Below, piece by piece: positions 51,025 through 59,687 of a DNA stretch of 60,221 nucleotides. Under the pieces are notes generated by a model. It was not told the DNA's origin and made no database searches. It saw only the letters and a list, made by a program, of their open reading frames with translations. The first letter of the stretch is position 1. Every line of letters starts with the position of its first letter. This DNA comes from SYIM01 sp041182885 (GTDB lineage Bacteria; Pseudomonadota; Gammaproteobacteria; Burkholderiales; Burkholderiaceae_E), in contig JBMSQB010000015.1 in assembly GCA_049423065.1 (NCBI GenBank), forward strand, positions 1 through 60,221, written 5' to 3'. Both the position numbers and the translations under genes were made by a program.

Positions 51025-51695
51025 TGATTGCCGCCATGACAAACATCCTGAAACTGATCGCGATGGGCGTGTCCACCGCGTGGCTTGCCGGCTGTGCGAC
51101 CACCGAACCCGTGCTCGCGCCAAGCCCGGCTTTCGCCCCCACGATGCCGGTCGCCGATCCGCCCAGGGTCGCTACCGGATCAATTTACGCGGGAGGTGTC
51201 GACGACTGGTTCGGCCGCAAACGCCAGTACCGGGTCGGTGATGTTTTGACTGTCATCCTTCAGGAGCGGACCGCAGCATCGCGCTCAGCGCTGACCGACA
51301 CGTCGCGTGCGTCGGAAATCTCGGCCAAGGCGCCCACCACCAGCGGTCTCCTGTCCAAGTTCAATCTTGGCGGCGAATCATCTCTCAAAAGCGAAGGCAA
51401 GGGCCGCGCCGACCAGACCGCAGAGCTGACGGGCGCCATCTCGGTCACCATTTCCGAGGTGCTGCCCAATGGCAACCTGGTGATACGGGGCGAAAAGCAG
51501 CTTGCCCTCAGCGAAGGCAGCGAGTTCGTCCAGGTTGCCGGAATCGTCCGGCCCGAAGACGTTGCTCCCGATGGAAGCGTTCAGTCCCGTCGCCTTGCCA
51601 ACGCACAGATCGCCTATCGCGGTACCGGCGAACTTGCCAACGCAACCCGGGGCGGGTGGGGTACCCAGGTGCTTCACCGCCTCTGGCCCTTCTGA
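51024..51695 (+). CDS. flgH: L-ring lipoprotein FlgH
   Basis: A 223-residue FlgH lipoprotein with lipobox LAGC (Cys24, or Cys20 if the ATG at 51036 is used). FlgH hallmarks GSIYAGGVDDWFGRKRQYRV, GDVLTVILQERTAASRSA and NGNLVIRGEKQLALSEG are present. It forms the L-ring in the outer membrane. The ATG at 51024 overlaps the flgG stop as TGATG. Confidence 0.94.
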   Translation: MIAAMTNILKLIAMGVSTAWLAGCATTEPVLAPSPAFAPTMPVADPPRVATGSIYAGGVDDWFGRKRQYRVGDVLTVILQERTAASRSALTDTSRASEISAKAPTTSGLLSKFNLGGESSLKSEGKGRADQTAELTGAISVTISEVLPNGNLVIRGEKQLALSEGSEFVQVAGIVRPEDVAPDGSVQSRRLANAQIAYRGTGELANATRGGWGTQVLHRLWPF

Positions 51696-51710
51696 TTGCG
51701 TCCCCAAGTA

Positions 51711-52943
51711 ATGAATCGGACCATGAAAACAATTCTTGAATTTCTGAAGCGACCGGTTGGCAAGCTCTTAAAGCATCAAGGGGCGCACATCGATTTGCGC
51801 TTCGGCTTTCTGGTCCGACCGGTGTGCTGGGCGCTGCTGGCTGCGGCATTGATCGCGGCTGGCCCCGCTCGGGCAGACCGGATCAAGGATCTGGTCACCG
51901 TAGGCGGTGTCCGCGCGAACCAGTTGATTGGCTATGGGCTGGTGGTCGGTTTGCAGGGTACCGGTGACGGCCAGGACATCACCTTCACCGGGCAGAGTGT
52001 GCGCGCCATGCTTGACCGTCTTGGGGTGAGCGTGACCGCACCGCTGTCCGATTACGACGCCTCGAGACTGAACACCGGCGCGATCAACCTCAAGAACGTC
52101 GCTGCTGTGATGGTTACCGCCGAATTGCCGCCGTTTGCCAAACCCGGTCAACGGATCGATGTCAACGTCGCGGCGATGGGAAAAGCGGAGAGCCTCCGGG
52201 GAGGGAGCTTGCTTCTTACCCGACTTCGTGGCGTCGATGGTCAGGTCTACGCGCTTGCCCAGGGTTCGCTCACGATCACGGGTGTGGACGCCGGGGCGGC
52301 CGGTTCGAGAGTCTCCATCGGTGTCACAACTTCCGGGCGGGTTCCAGGCGGCGGCATGGTCGAGCGAATGGTTGAGTCACCTTTCGAGACCGCCGAAAAG
52401 ATCATCCTAAACGTCCGCGAAGCGGATTTCTCGACAGCGGCGGCGATCGCTCAGGCAATCAACGAGCGGTTCGGCGAGGGCGTTGCAAATGCGGTCGACG
52501 GAGTAACGGTTACCGTCGAAGCGCCGTCAGGCCCCAATCAGCGGGTGGCGTTTCTCAGCATGATTGAAAACCTGGACGTCAAAGCGCCCGAACCGGTTGC
52601 GCGGGTCGTGGTCAATTCCCGAACGGGCACGGTTGTGATCAGTCGCAATGTGCGCGTCACGGCCGCGGCGGTTACGCACGGCACGCTGACGGTCAAGATT
52701 TCGGCTACGAATGAAGTCAGTCAACCCAATCCGCTCGGGCAGGGGCAAACGGCTGAGGTGCAGAACGCCGATGTTCAAGTGAGCGAGCCGAAGAATCCCA
52801 TGGTGTTGCTCCAGCCGGGTGTTGATCTTCGCTCGATCGTCGACGCGGTCAACCAGATCGGTGCCACGCCGTCTTCGCTCATCTCGATTCTCGAGGCTCT
52901 GAAGAGCTCGGGCAGCCTGCGTGCGGAACTCGTGGTGATCTGA
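51711..52943 (+). CDS. flgI: P-ring protein FlgI
   Basis: A 410-residue FlgI. The mature protein starts at ADRIKDLVTVGGVRANQLIG after a signal segment (WALLAAALIAAGPARA). The signal is preceded by an N-terminal region of about 35 residues (MKTILEFLKRPVGKLLKHQG) that is longer than normal; a shorter TTG start near 51798 after AAGGGG cannot be excluded. The body shows LVVGLQGTGDG and the conserved C-terminal LVVI. Its stop overlaps flgJ. Confidence 0.93.
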   Translation: MNRTMKTILEFLKRPVGKLLKHQGAHIDLRFGFLVRPVCWALLAAALIAAGPARADRIKDLVTVGGVRANQLIGYGLVVGLQGTGDGQDITFTGQSVRAMLDRLGVSVTAPLSDYDASRLNTGAINLKNVAAVMVTAELPPFAKPGQRIDVNVAAMGKAESLRGGSLLLTRLRGVDGQVYALAQGSLTITGVDAGAAGSRVSIGVTTSGRVPGGGMVERMVESPFETAEKIILNVREADFSTAAAIAQAINERFGEGVANAVDGVTVTVEAPSGPNQRVAFLSMIENLDVKAPEPVARVVVNSRTGTVVISRNVRVTAAAVTHGTLTVKISATNEVSQPNPLGQGQTAEVQNADVQVSEPKNPMVLLQPGVDLRSIVDAVNQIGATPSSLISILEALKSSGSLRAELVVI

Positions 52944-53506
52944 TGAGCCAGGTCTCATCCCGCGTCAATTCGCACCTCGACTTTCAAGGGCTGGGTGAGC
53001 TGAAAGGCCAGGCCCAGCGCCAGGAAAGTGGTGCGTTGCGCGAGGTTGCGCAGCAGTTTGAGGCGATGTTCATTCAGCAGATCATGAAGACCATGCGCGA
53101 GGCGGGCTTCAAGGGCGGGGAACTGATCGAGTCGCAGGCAATGGACACCTTTCAGTCGATGCACGACAAGGAAATATCGCTGCAAATGTCCAAGCGCGGC
53201 AGTTTCGGTCTGGCTGACATGCTGGTGCGTTCAATGGAACAGCAGCAGAAGGCGATTCCCGCGGCAGAGGCGCTGGCGGCTCGCGAAGGGGCGCAGTCGC
53301 GCGCGGCACCCAGGGGGATGGAGGTTCGCGGGTTGGGCCAGAAGGGCTTCCAGATTTCTCCGCCGGCGGCTGCCCTGCCACTGTCAACGGATCGTGCGGC
53401 GTTGCCCCTGCCGAAGACACATCAGGGTGGGATGAGCTTGCAGCGCGACCTCCAGCTGCCGGGCGCGCGCCCGGCGCCGGTGCCGACCAAACGGAGCGCT
53501 GAATGA
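52943..53506 (+). CDS. flgJ: Rod-capping protein FlgJ without a muramidase domain
   Basis: A 187-residue FlgJ containing only the N-terminal rod-cap domain: EVAQQFEAMFIQQIMKTMRE, then SQAMDTFQSMHDKEISLQMS. The enteric FlgJ has a further 150-residue glucosaminidase domain, which is absent here; the last 80 residues are Pro/Ala/Gln-rich and look disordered. The wall-opening activity must come from elsewhere; the LysM-transglycosylase gene at 43.2 kb is the obvious candidate. Confidence 0.92.
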   Translation: MSQVSSRVNSHLDFQGLGELKGQAQRQESGALREVAQQFEAMFIQQIMKTMREAGFKGGELIESQAMDTFQSMHDKEISLQMSKRGSFGLADMLVRSMEQQQKAIPAAEALAAREGAQSRAAPRGMEVRGLGQKGFQISPPAAALPLSTDRAALPLPKTHQGGMSLQRDLQLPGARPAPVPTKRSAE

Positions 53507-56500
53507 GTGATCTGCTCACAATTGGTCGCGGCGGAGTTCAGGTTTACCAGCGGGCGCTCAGCACCACCTCCAACAACATCGCCAACCTGGCTACCGAGGG
53601 CTACTCCCGCCAGGAAGCCGTGATCGTCGACAACATTCCTCGCCAGGACGGCAGGCATTTTCTGGGTACCGGCTCGATCGTCGATACCATCGGGCGAAAT
53701 TTCGACGCCTTCATTGAACAGAGTCTTCGAAAGAGCATCAGCGATGTCGAGACCCAGGTCCCGCTGATCGATTACACCGAGCGGGTTGTCGACATTCTTG
53801 GAAGCCAGCGTACCGGCCTGACAGGCGCCCTCGACTCGTTTTTCGCAGCCGCCCGTGCAGTATCGAGTGATGCGGCCTCTGCCGAACTGCGCGCCACTTT
53901 CCTGAGCGAGTCCGATGGCCTCGCCCAGCGGCTCCGCACCCTGGGCAGTCAGCTCGATGTGCTCAATACCGAGACCTCCGAGGCCCTGCAAACGCAGCTC
54001 GATCGTGTGAACACGCTCTCAAACCAGCTCGCCACGGTGAATGCCGAGATGAACCGCCGGGGTCTGCTGGCACGCCAGGCCCCGCGTCTGCTCGATCAGC
54101 GTGACAGTCTGCTGCGCGAACTCTCGACCGTGGTCAAGATCCGCGTGGTCGAGGCGCCCTCCGGGGCTGTGGATGTCAGCATCGGGGCCACTGACAACCG
54201 GGGCCGTATCGTTGAAGGTAAAACGGCCCGCAAGCTCGATGCCGAAGTTGATCCGCAGACCCTTGGCGTCAAGCTGATCCTCGACAAGATCGGGAAAAAC
54301 GAGGTGGTCTCGGGCGTTGCAAGTGGCGCGCTTGGAGGAATCCTTGCCTTTCGAGACCAGATACTTGATCCGTCGGTACGACAACTCGATCTTCTGGCCC
54401 AGACCATCGCCACCCAATTCAATGGCGTGCATCGCCTCGGCATGGACTCGCAGGGTAAGCTCGGCGAGGACCTGTTCACCATCGATCCGGTCTTCACGCT
54501 GCGAACCGAAACGTCTTCGGCTGACCTCGGCATCCGCTGGGAGGTGGTCAAACCGGCCGAGACCAAATTCCACAGCTTGCAGTTGACGTTCGATCCCGAC
54601 ACGGTTCAGTGGACCGCCACCGACCTTGAGTCTGGCGAGACCGCCACCGGCGTGAACGATCTGAAAATCAACGGGATGCAGATTCGAGTGGACGGTCAAC
54701 CCGCTCAGCAGGAGACCGTGTTGCTCGAAGCGTCGAACCGACCCGCGGTGGGCATTCGGCGCTTGATTGACGACCCGCGCATGGTTGCAGCGGCTGCGCC
54801 CTTCCGGATTATCGAAAATCCGATGAACCCCAGTGGGGCAGATGCGAGCATCACCTGGCAGCCCGACCAGTCGGACCTGACGCCGCTCGCTTCGCTCGGC
54901 GAAGTCACTCAAAGCAATCGCTGGCAAACAAACGTTCAGAAGGTTGATCTCTCGATCAACCGCCCGCTCGCTGTTGTGGGGCGGGTCTCCGCCGGGCAGC
55001 GGGATATCGATCTCGGCATGGCGAGCGACATCAGCGGTCCGGTTGAAATCGAGGTATTCACTCGCGATGGTCGGCATATCGCTGGAAGTGTGTTGAGTGA
55101 GGCCGAGCGCGCGGCAATCATCGATACGGCGAATGGCTTCGTGAAGGGAGCCACCTACTCGCAGCTCTATCGCAACACCCATGGTGAGGACAGTTACCTC
55201 GACCTGCCGATCCTGCGCGGTGCCAGAGCGCTTCCGGTATCGGTCGATAAGATTGAAGCAAACGGGCTGGTGGTGGGCAGCACGGTTGAGCGAGCGCGAC
55301 TGCTGACCGAGAGAATTCCCGCGCAGACCGTTCCCGACGACGGCACGTTGCTCGCGTCGGCCGCGATCGGGCTGAATGGCAACTGGTTGAACGCATATTC
55401 GCCACCCGGCGGTCCCGGGTCAACTCCTCGAGCGACCGACGCGGCTGCCTGGCTGAGCGCGGAAGTCGCGCGTGTCGGGCTATCCGACAAGATCCAGGTG
55501 TCGGCGGTCAATGAGGTGCGCGCAGACCCCTCGCGTCTGCGGCTTGATCTTCCGCTGACGATCAACGGCGTCGATGCGGTTCCTGCGGGCACCCGGCCGG
55601 CCACTGCGCAGGCACTGGTCGACATGATCAATCAGGTCACCGTTCATACCAATGTCCGCGGCTACCTGGGTGAGCAGGGCGAAATTGTCCTGACCGGCGA
55701 CGTCGGCCACGAGGGTATCGATATTGAAATCGGCCCTGAAAACGATTGGCTGACCGGCAAGGCCGGTAACGCGCTTGGGGTGACATCGGGCAACTATGCT
55801 GGCCGAATCGAACTCAAGGCGCTTGATGATGTAACCGACATCAGGCTTGAAATCGGCCCGGCAGGCGATCCGGCGGCGCTCGCGCGGTTGGGTCTTTCCA
55901 CCCATGTATACATCGACGGCCAGGTCCCGGAGGATCTCATCGTCGTTGCAAAGGGAAGTGCGACGGGCGCGCTGTCCATCGTGCAGAAGCCCGACACGGT
56001 GACTCCGCTCAGCGCTTTGCGCGAGCGGCAAATGTCGCTCACATTCACCTCGGACACGCGCTACCAGCTGGTGGACGTTGCCACCAATACGCTGCTTGCA
56101 GAGCGCGAGTACAACGCGCTCGACGGCATCCGTTATCGAGGCGTGCAGATCAACCTGTCGCGCCGGCCCGCCGAGGGAGACTCGTTTCTGATCAACGGCA
56201 ACCACGACGGTATCGGCGACAACTCGAACATTCTCCGGCTCGCCTCGCTCGAGGCGTCTCGCGACCTGTTGTCCGGAGGCTTCACCATCGCCGAGAGCTG
56301 GCATGGGCATATCAATGAAATCGGCAACCTCGGCAACCAGGCGCGCATTGCCAAGGAAGCCCTCACCATCGTTCACGAACAGGCAGTGGAGGCGCGAGAC
56401 CGCGTGTCGGGCGTTAGCCTCGATGAGGAAGCCGCTGACCTGATCCGCTTTCAACAGGCCTATCAGGCGTCGGCCCGCATTATCCAAACCGCCAACAATT

Positions 56501-56529
56501 TGTTTGAAGCCGTTCTGCAGGTGCGCTGA
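53503..56529 (+). CDS. flgK: Hook-filament junction protein FlgK, greatly enlarged (1008 aa)
   Basis: A 1008-residue FlgK, nearly twice the usual length (about 550). The N-terminal QVYQRALSTTSNNIANLATEG, then YSRQEAVIVDN and the C-terminal GVSLDEEAADLIRFQQAYQA and SARIIQTANNLFEAVLQ are standard. The insertion runs between about residues 330 and 880 and is rich in beta segments, such as LTFDPDTVQWTATDLESGE and LRLDLPLTINGVDAVPAGT. It overlaps flgJ by four bases. Like FlgE, it has no frameshift. FlgL, its partner, has normal size. Confidence 0.93.
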   Translation: MSDLLTIGRGGVQVYQRALSTTSNNIANLATEGYSRQEAVIVDNIPRQDGRHFLGTGSIVDTIGRNFDAFIEQSLRKSISDVETQVPLIDYTERVVDILGSQRTGLTGALDSFFAAARAVSSDAASAELRATFLSESDGLAQRLRTLGSQLDVLNTETSEALQTQLDRVNTLSNQLATVNAEMNRRGLLARQAPRLLDQRDSLLRELSTVVKIRVVEAPSGAVDVSIGATDNRGRIVEGKTARKLDAEVDPQTLGVKLILDKIGKNEVVSGVASGALGGILAFRDQILDPSVRQLDLLAQTIATQFNGVHRLGMDSQGKLGEDLFTIDPVFTLRTETSSADLGIRWEVVKPAETKFHSLQLTFDPDTVQWTATDLESGETATGVNDLKINGMQIRVDGQPAQQETVLLEASNRPAVGIRRLIDDPRMVAAAAPFRIIENPMNPSGADASITWQPDQSDLTPLASLGEVTQSNRWQTNVQKVDLSINRPLAVVGRVSAGQRDIDLGMASDISGPVEIEVFTRDGRHIAGSVLSEAERAAIIDTANGFVKGATYSQLYRNTHGEDSYLDLPILRGARALPVSVDKIEANGLVVGSTVERARLLTERIPAQTVPDDGTLLASAAIGLNGNWLNAYSPPGGPGSTPRATDAAAWLSAEVARVGLSDKIQVSAVNEVRADPSRLRLDLPLTINGVDAVPAGTRPATAQALVDMINQVTVHTNVRGYLGEQGEIVLTGDVGHEGIDIEIGPENDWLTGKAGNALGVTSGNYAGRIELKALDDVTDIRLEIGPAGDPAALARLGLSTHVYIDGQVPEDLIVVAKGSATGALSIVQKPDTVTPLSALRERQMSLTFTSDTRYQLVDVATNTLLAEREYNALDGIRYRGVQINLSRRPAEGDSFLINGNHDGIGDNSNILRLASLEASRDLLSGGFTIAESWHGHINEIGNLGNQARIAKEALTIVHEQAVEARDRVSGVSLDEEAADLIRFQQAYQASARIIQTANNLFEAVLQVR

Positions 56530-57461
56530 TGAAAATCTCCACACAACAATTCTTTGATCGCGCGGTGGGTCAGATGAGCGAACGTCAGATTTCGCTTTCC
56601 ACAATCCAGGCGCAACTTGCCGAGGGCAAGAAGATCGTCAAGCCGAGCGACGCGCCCGACCGCGCCGGGGCGATCCTGCGAATCAAGAGCATGGTGGACC
56701 GTCAGGATCGCCACCATCAGGCGCTGGTTGCCGCCAAAAACCGGCTCCAGTCGGAAGAGGCCGTGCTGAAGAACTCCACCAATCTGATCACGCGTATCAA
56801 GGAACTCGCGCTGACGGCATCCAATGACAGCTACGATGCGTCCAATCGCGAGGTGCTCGCCATTGAAATAGACGGCATGGCGGAACAGTTGCTATCTCTC
56901 GCAAACGCGCGCGATACTCAGGACAACTATCTGTTTGGCGGGTCCAAGGTTCGGGTACAGCCCTTTCAGAAAAATGCCGATGGACGAATTATTTACGAGG
57001 GTGACGAGACCCGGTTTCGACTTGCGGTCGGTGACCATCGTGACCTGAACCTCAACCGCAGCGGAACCGATGTCTTCGGTCCCCTCGAGCGCCAGACTGG
57101 CGATCCGGAGGCCCCGGTCACCAGCGCGGTCAGCCTGTTTGAATCGCTTCAGGACTTGACCGCAGCGATTCGCACCGGAAATCACGACGAAATGAACCGC
57201 GGAATCGGAGAACTGGACAAGATGATGAGCAAGTTCACGTTCAACATTTCCGAGGTGGGGACCGATCTGCATGTTGCCTCGATGCAAACCGAGGTGGTGG
57301 AGGAAACCCAGCTGCAGTTGAAGAGCGTCTTGTCCAACGTGGAAGATCTGGATTACGCCGAGGCGGTCACCCGGATGCAGAAGCAGATGATGTCGCTCGA
57401 GGCTGCGCAGCGGAGCTTTGCGCAGATCTCTCGCCTGACACTCTTTGACTATGTAAATTGA
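56529..57461 (+). CDS. flgL: Hook-filament junction protein FlgL
   Basis: A 310-residue FlgL. The N-terminus KISTQQFFDRAVGQMSERQI, then LSTIQAQLAEGKKIVKPSD, and the C-terminal LDYAEAVTRMQKQMMSLEAA with QRSFAQISRLTLFDYV are typical flagellin-fold D0/D1 helices. The start overlaps the flgK stop (TGATG). Confidence 0.94.
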   Translation: MKISTQQFFDRAVGQMSERQISLSTIQAQLAEGKKIVKPSDAPDRAGAILRIKSMVDRQDRHHQALVAAKNRLQSEEAVLKNSTNLITRIKELALTASNDSYDASNREVLAIEIDGMAEQLLSLANARDTQDNYLFGGSKVRVQPFQKNADGRIIYEGDETRFRLAVGDHRDLNLNRSGTDVFGPLERQTGDPEAPVTSAVSLFESLQDLTAAIRTGNHDEMNRGIGELDKMMSKFTFNISEVGTDLHVASMQTEVVEETQLQLKSVLSNVEDLDYAEAVTRMQKQMMSLEAAQRSFAQISRLTLFDYVN

Positions 57462-57466
57462 TGCAC

Positions 57467-57493
57467 TGAAGATTCTCCGCTTGCGGTCGATTC
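57467..57493 (+). promoter_or_regulatory. Sigma-28-type promoter of fliD
   Basis: TGAA (57467-57470), exactly 15 bases, then GTCGATTC (57486-57493). It ends 36 bases before the fliD ATG. Fits the sigma-28 pattern seen upstream of flaG and fliC. Confidence 0.55.
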
Positions 57494-57506
57494 CCTGCGG
57501 GAATCG
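57488..57506 (+). repeat. Perfect inverted repeat in the fliD leader
   Basis: CGATTCCC-TGC-GGGAATCG is an eight-base perfect stem with a three-base loop, overlapping the -10 element and the likely transcription start of fliD. No U-tract follows. It could be a leader hairpin or an operator; no role is shown. Confidence 0.45.
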
Positions 57507-57529
57507 GGGCGGCGGCGAAGGACGCATTC

Positions 57530-58945
57530 ATGAATACCAGTGAGATCAGTAGCGCAATTGGGGTGGGTTCCGGCATCGATATCCAGGCGATGGCCAAGAG
57601 CCTCACCGATGTCGAGCGCACGCCTCGTACCGAGGCGCTCGAGGAGAAAATCTCCAAGGCCGAGAAGCGGGTCTCGGGCTATGCGGCGATCATGTTTGGT
57701 CTGAAGCAGATCCAGGACGCCTTCAAGGGCTTGAACGATCTGTCAGATTTCAGTGGCGCAACCGTGCGGAACAGCTCGCCCAGCGCGTTTGAAGCCACAG
57801 CGCTGCCCGGCGCCCAGCTCGGCCAGCACACGGTTCAGGTGAATTCGGTGGCGAAGCCCCAGATCACCCGGAGTGGATATTTCTCGTCGGCCTCCCAGGT
57901 GCTCAACTCAGGCGCTGAATTCAACCTGCAGATCACCGTGGGTGGCACCATCAACACGGTCAGGGTCACCGACACTTCCCCGCAGGGCGTGGTGGACGCC
58001 CTGAACACCAAATCCGGGGCGACGGGTGTTGAAGCGCGTCTGGTGGCAACCGGCGATTCGGTCAATCCCTACACGATCCTGCTCACTGGAAGCAACGGTG
58101 CGGCCGGCGCCTTCACAGTGGCCCAACCGGGAAATGAGGCAACGGTGCCCGACCTGAGTTTCGGCACCACGCTTCAAACCGCATCCAACGCCAACCTGGT
58201 GGTTGACGGTCTTTCCATCAGCCGCACCAGCAACACGATCGACGACGCGATTCCCGGTGTTCGGCTCGATCTGGTCTCCACCACCTCCACTGCAGGTACG
58301 ATCAGCCTGTCTCGCGATACCGCGCCCGTCAAAACCAAGATCGAGACACTCACGAAAGCCTATAACGAGTTCCAGGAATTCCTGGACACCATGGGCAACC
58401 CCAAATCGACCGACGAGGAATATGGCGGCATCCTTGCGACCGATACGCTGTTGCGATTTGCCCGCGATCAGGCCCGGTCGCTGGTAACGGCCACGTCCAA
58501 CACCCCTGGGCCCGTCGTTACAGCCATGCGGGATATCGGTATCACCCTCGACCGTGAGGGGCGCCTGCAAACCGATACGGTCAAGCTCGACGTTTCGCTG
58601 AAAGGCAGATTCGAGGAAATCGCCAAGGTGTTTTCCGGCAACAGCGAGAATGCATCGCTTGCCGACACCTCGACCTCGCTTGGCATCGCGGGCGAGGCGC
58701 TCCGAAAGCTTGACAAGATGATGGCTGCAGACGGCCCCATTTTGTCCCGCAGCAAATCGGCAGAGGCTCTGGTCACCTCCACCCAGGAAGAACTTACCGA
58801 GCTGCAAGCGCGAATGGATGGCGTCTACGAGCGCTACCTGAAGCAACTGGCGGCGATGGACTCGGTGGTTTCCCAAATGAACTCGCTGCGCGACTCGCTG
58901 AGCGGGCAGTTCGAGGGCCTGATGGCCATGTACACCAAAAAGTGA
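57530..58945 (+). CDS. fliD: Flagellar filament cap protein FliD
   Basis: A 471-residue FliD. The N-terminus SSAIGVGSGIDIQAMAKSLTD, then the VERTPRTEALEEKISKAEKR helix and the C-terminal ERYLKQLAAMDSVVSQMNSL, DSLSGQFEGLMAMYTKK are typical. It caps the filament and assists flagellin folding. Length is normal. It has GAAGGA before the ATG and a sigma-28-type promoter. Confidence 0.95.
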   Translation: MNTSEISSAIGVGSGIDIQAMAKSLTDVERTPRTEALEEKISKAEKRVSGYAAIMFGLKQIQDAFKGLNDLSDFSGATVRNSSPSAFEATALPGAQLGQHTVQVNSVAKPQITRSGYFSSASQVLNSGAEFNLQITVGGTINTVRVTDTSPQGVVDALNTKSGATGVEARLVATGDSVNPYTILLTGSNGAAGAFTVAQPGNEATVPDLSFGTTLQTASNANLVVDGLSISRTSNTIDDAIPGVRLDLVSTTSTAGTISLSRDTAPVKTKIETLTKAYNEFQEFLDTMGNPKSTDEEYGGILATDTLLRFARDQARSLVTATSNTPGPVVTAMRDIGITLDREGRLQTDTVKLDVSLKGRFEEIAKVFSGNSENASLADTSTSLGIAGEALRKLDKMMAADGPILSRSKSAEALVTSTQEELTELQARMDGVYERYLKQLAAMDSVVSQMNSLRDSLSGQFEGLMAMYTKK

Positions 58946-58971
58946 CCTTTCTGCAGACAGGTCCGATGCGT

Positions 58972-58996
58972 AACCCGCCGTAAGGTCTTCCGGGTT
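58972..58996 (+). terminator. Weak hairpin after fliD
   Basis: AACCCG (58972-58977) and CGGGTT (58991-58996) form a six-base stem around a 13-base loop in the fliD-flaG gap, directly upstream of the flaG sigma-28 promoter. No U-tract follows. Confidence 0.25.
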
Positions 58997-58999
58997 CGC

Positions 59000-59026
59000 T
59001 AAAGTTCCTATTGATCTCGCCGATCC
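59000..59026 (+). promoter_or_regulatory. Sigma-28 promoter of flaG
   Basis: TAAA (59000-59003), exactly 15 bases, then GCCGATCC (59019-59026). This is the best sigma-28 match in the window (first six of eight -10 bases identical to GCCGATAA). It lies 100 bases before the flaG ATG. Confidence 0.7.
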
Positions 59027-59125
59027 TCTTGACGTAGGGGAAGGCCGGGAAGCGTTTTCGCTTGCCGTCCCGACCCCGTGTTGCCTGTCGCTCGCCGGCG
59101 ATGGGCTGTCAAGGGGGGCAGGGCT

Positions 59126-59566
59126 ATGGACAGTATCAGGACTTCCGCTGCCGCGTCGACGCCGAGCGTGGCGACGGTGGCGGCGCGGCCAGCGCTTTCA
59201 GTGCGCTCGGGCAATGAAGGCGCTGCGCTGGAGCCGGCGGCAACCAAAGTGCCGCGGGTGTCGCTGCAGGTACCGCAAAAGCCGATGGTTGCGCCTGAAG
59301 AGCCGGCTTTCGACCCGGGTGAACTGCGGCAGCGTCTGGAGGAGGTCTCTCAGATGCTGAACGAACAGCTGCGCGCAACCAAAACCAATCTCGCATTTGG
59401 GCTAGACCCCGTGGTCGATCGGACGGTCATCACGGTGACCGATCGGGCCGGCGATGTGGTACGCGAGATTCCGGGCGAAGTTTTCTTGCGCGTGGCGCGC
59501 AACATCGAGCGGTTCATCAGAGAGGGCGCCGAATTGAAAGGCGCCGAGCTCGACAAAATTCTTTAA
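59126..59566 (+). CDS. flaG: FlaG-family flagellar protein
   Basis: A 146-residue FlaG. The N-terminal 65 residues are Ala/Pro/Val-rich and disordered. The conserved domain follows: LRQRLEEVSQMLNEQLRAT, LAFGLDPVVDRTVITVTDR, GDVVREIPGEVFLRVARNI. The start at 59126 has AAGGGGGG upstream; an upstream in-frame ATG at 59078 is an alternative. FlaG affects filament length in some bacteria. Confidence 0.88.
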   Translation: MDSIRTSAAASTPSVATVAARPALSVRSGNEGAALEPAATKVPRVSLQVPQKPMVAPEEPAFDPGELRQRLEEVSQMLNEQLRATKTNLAFGLDPVVDRTVITVTDRAGDVVREIPGEVFLRVARNIERFIREGAELKGAELDKIL

Positions 59567-59593
59567 GTTCAAGCAAAAACGTCTAACTGCTTC

Positions 59594-59620
59594 TAAAGAG
59601 CCTGCAATTTCAGTCGAATC
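59594..59620 (+). promoter_or_regulatory. Sigma-28-type promoter of fliC
   Basis: TAAA (59594-59597), exactly 15 bases, then GTCGAATC (59613-59620). It lies 67 bases before the flagellin ATG. Confidence 0.6.
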
Positions 59621-59687
59621 AACAGTTGAGGGCGGGATCGCCGCTCGGGCCTAAACCAGAAGTTCTGTCACATTTGGGGATTGGATC

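Noticed and set aside
54019..56604. Two long minus-strand frames inside flgK (387 and 374 codons)
   Set aside because: They mirror flgK codon composition and have no Shine-Dalgarno, promoter or family signature.
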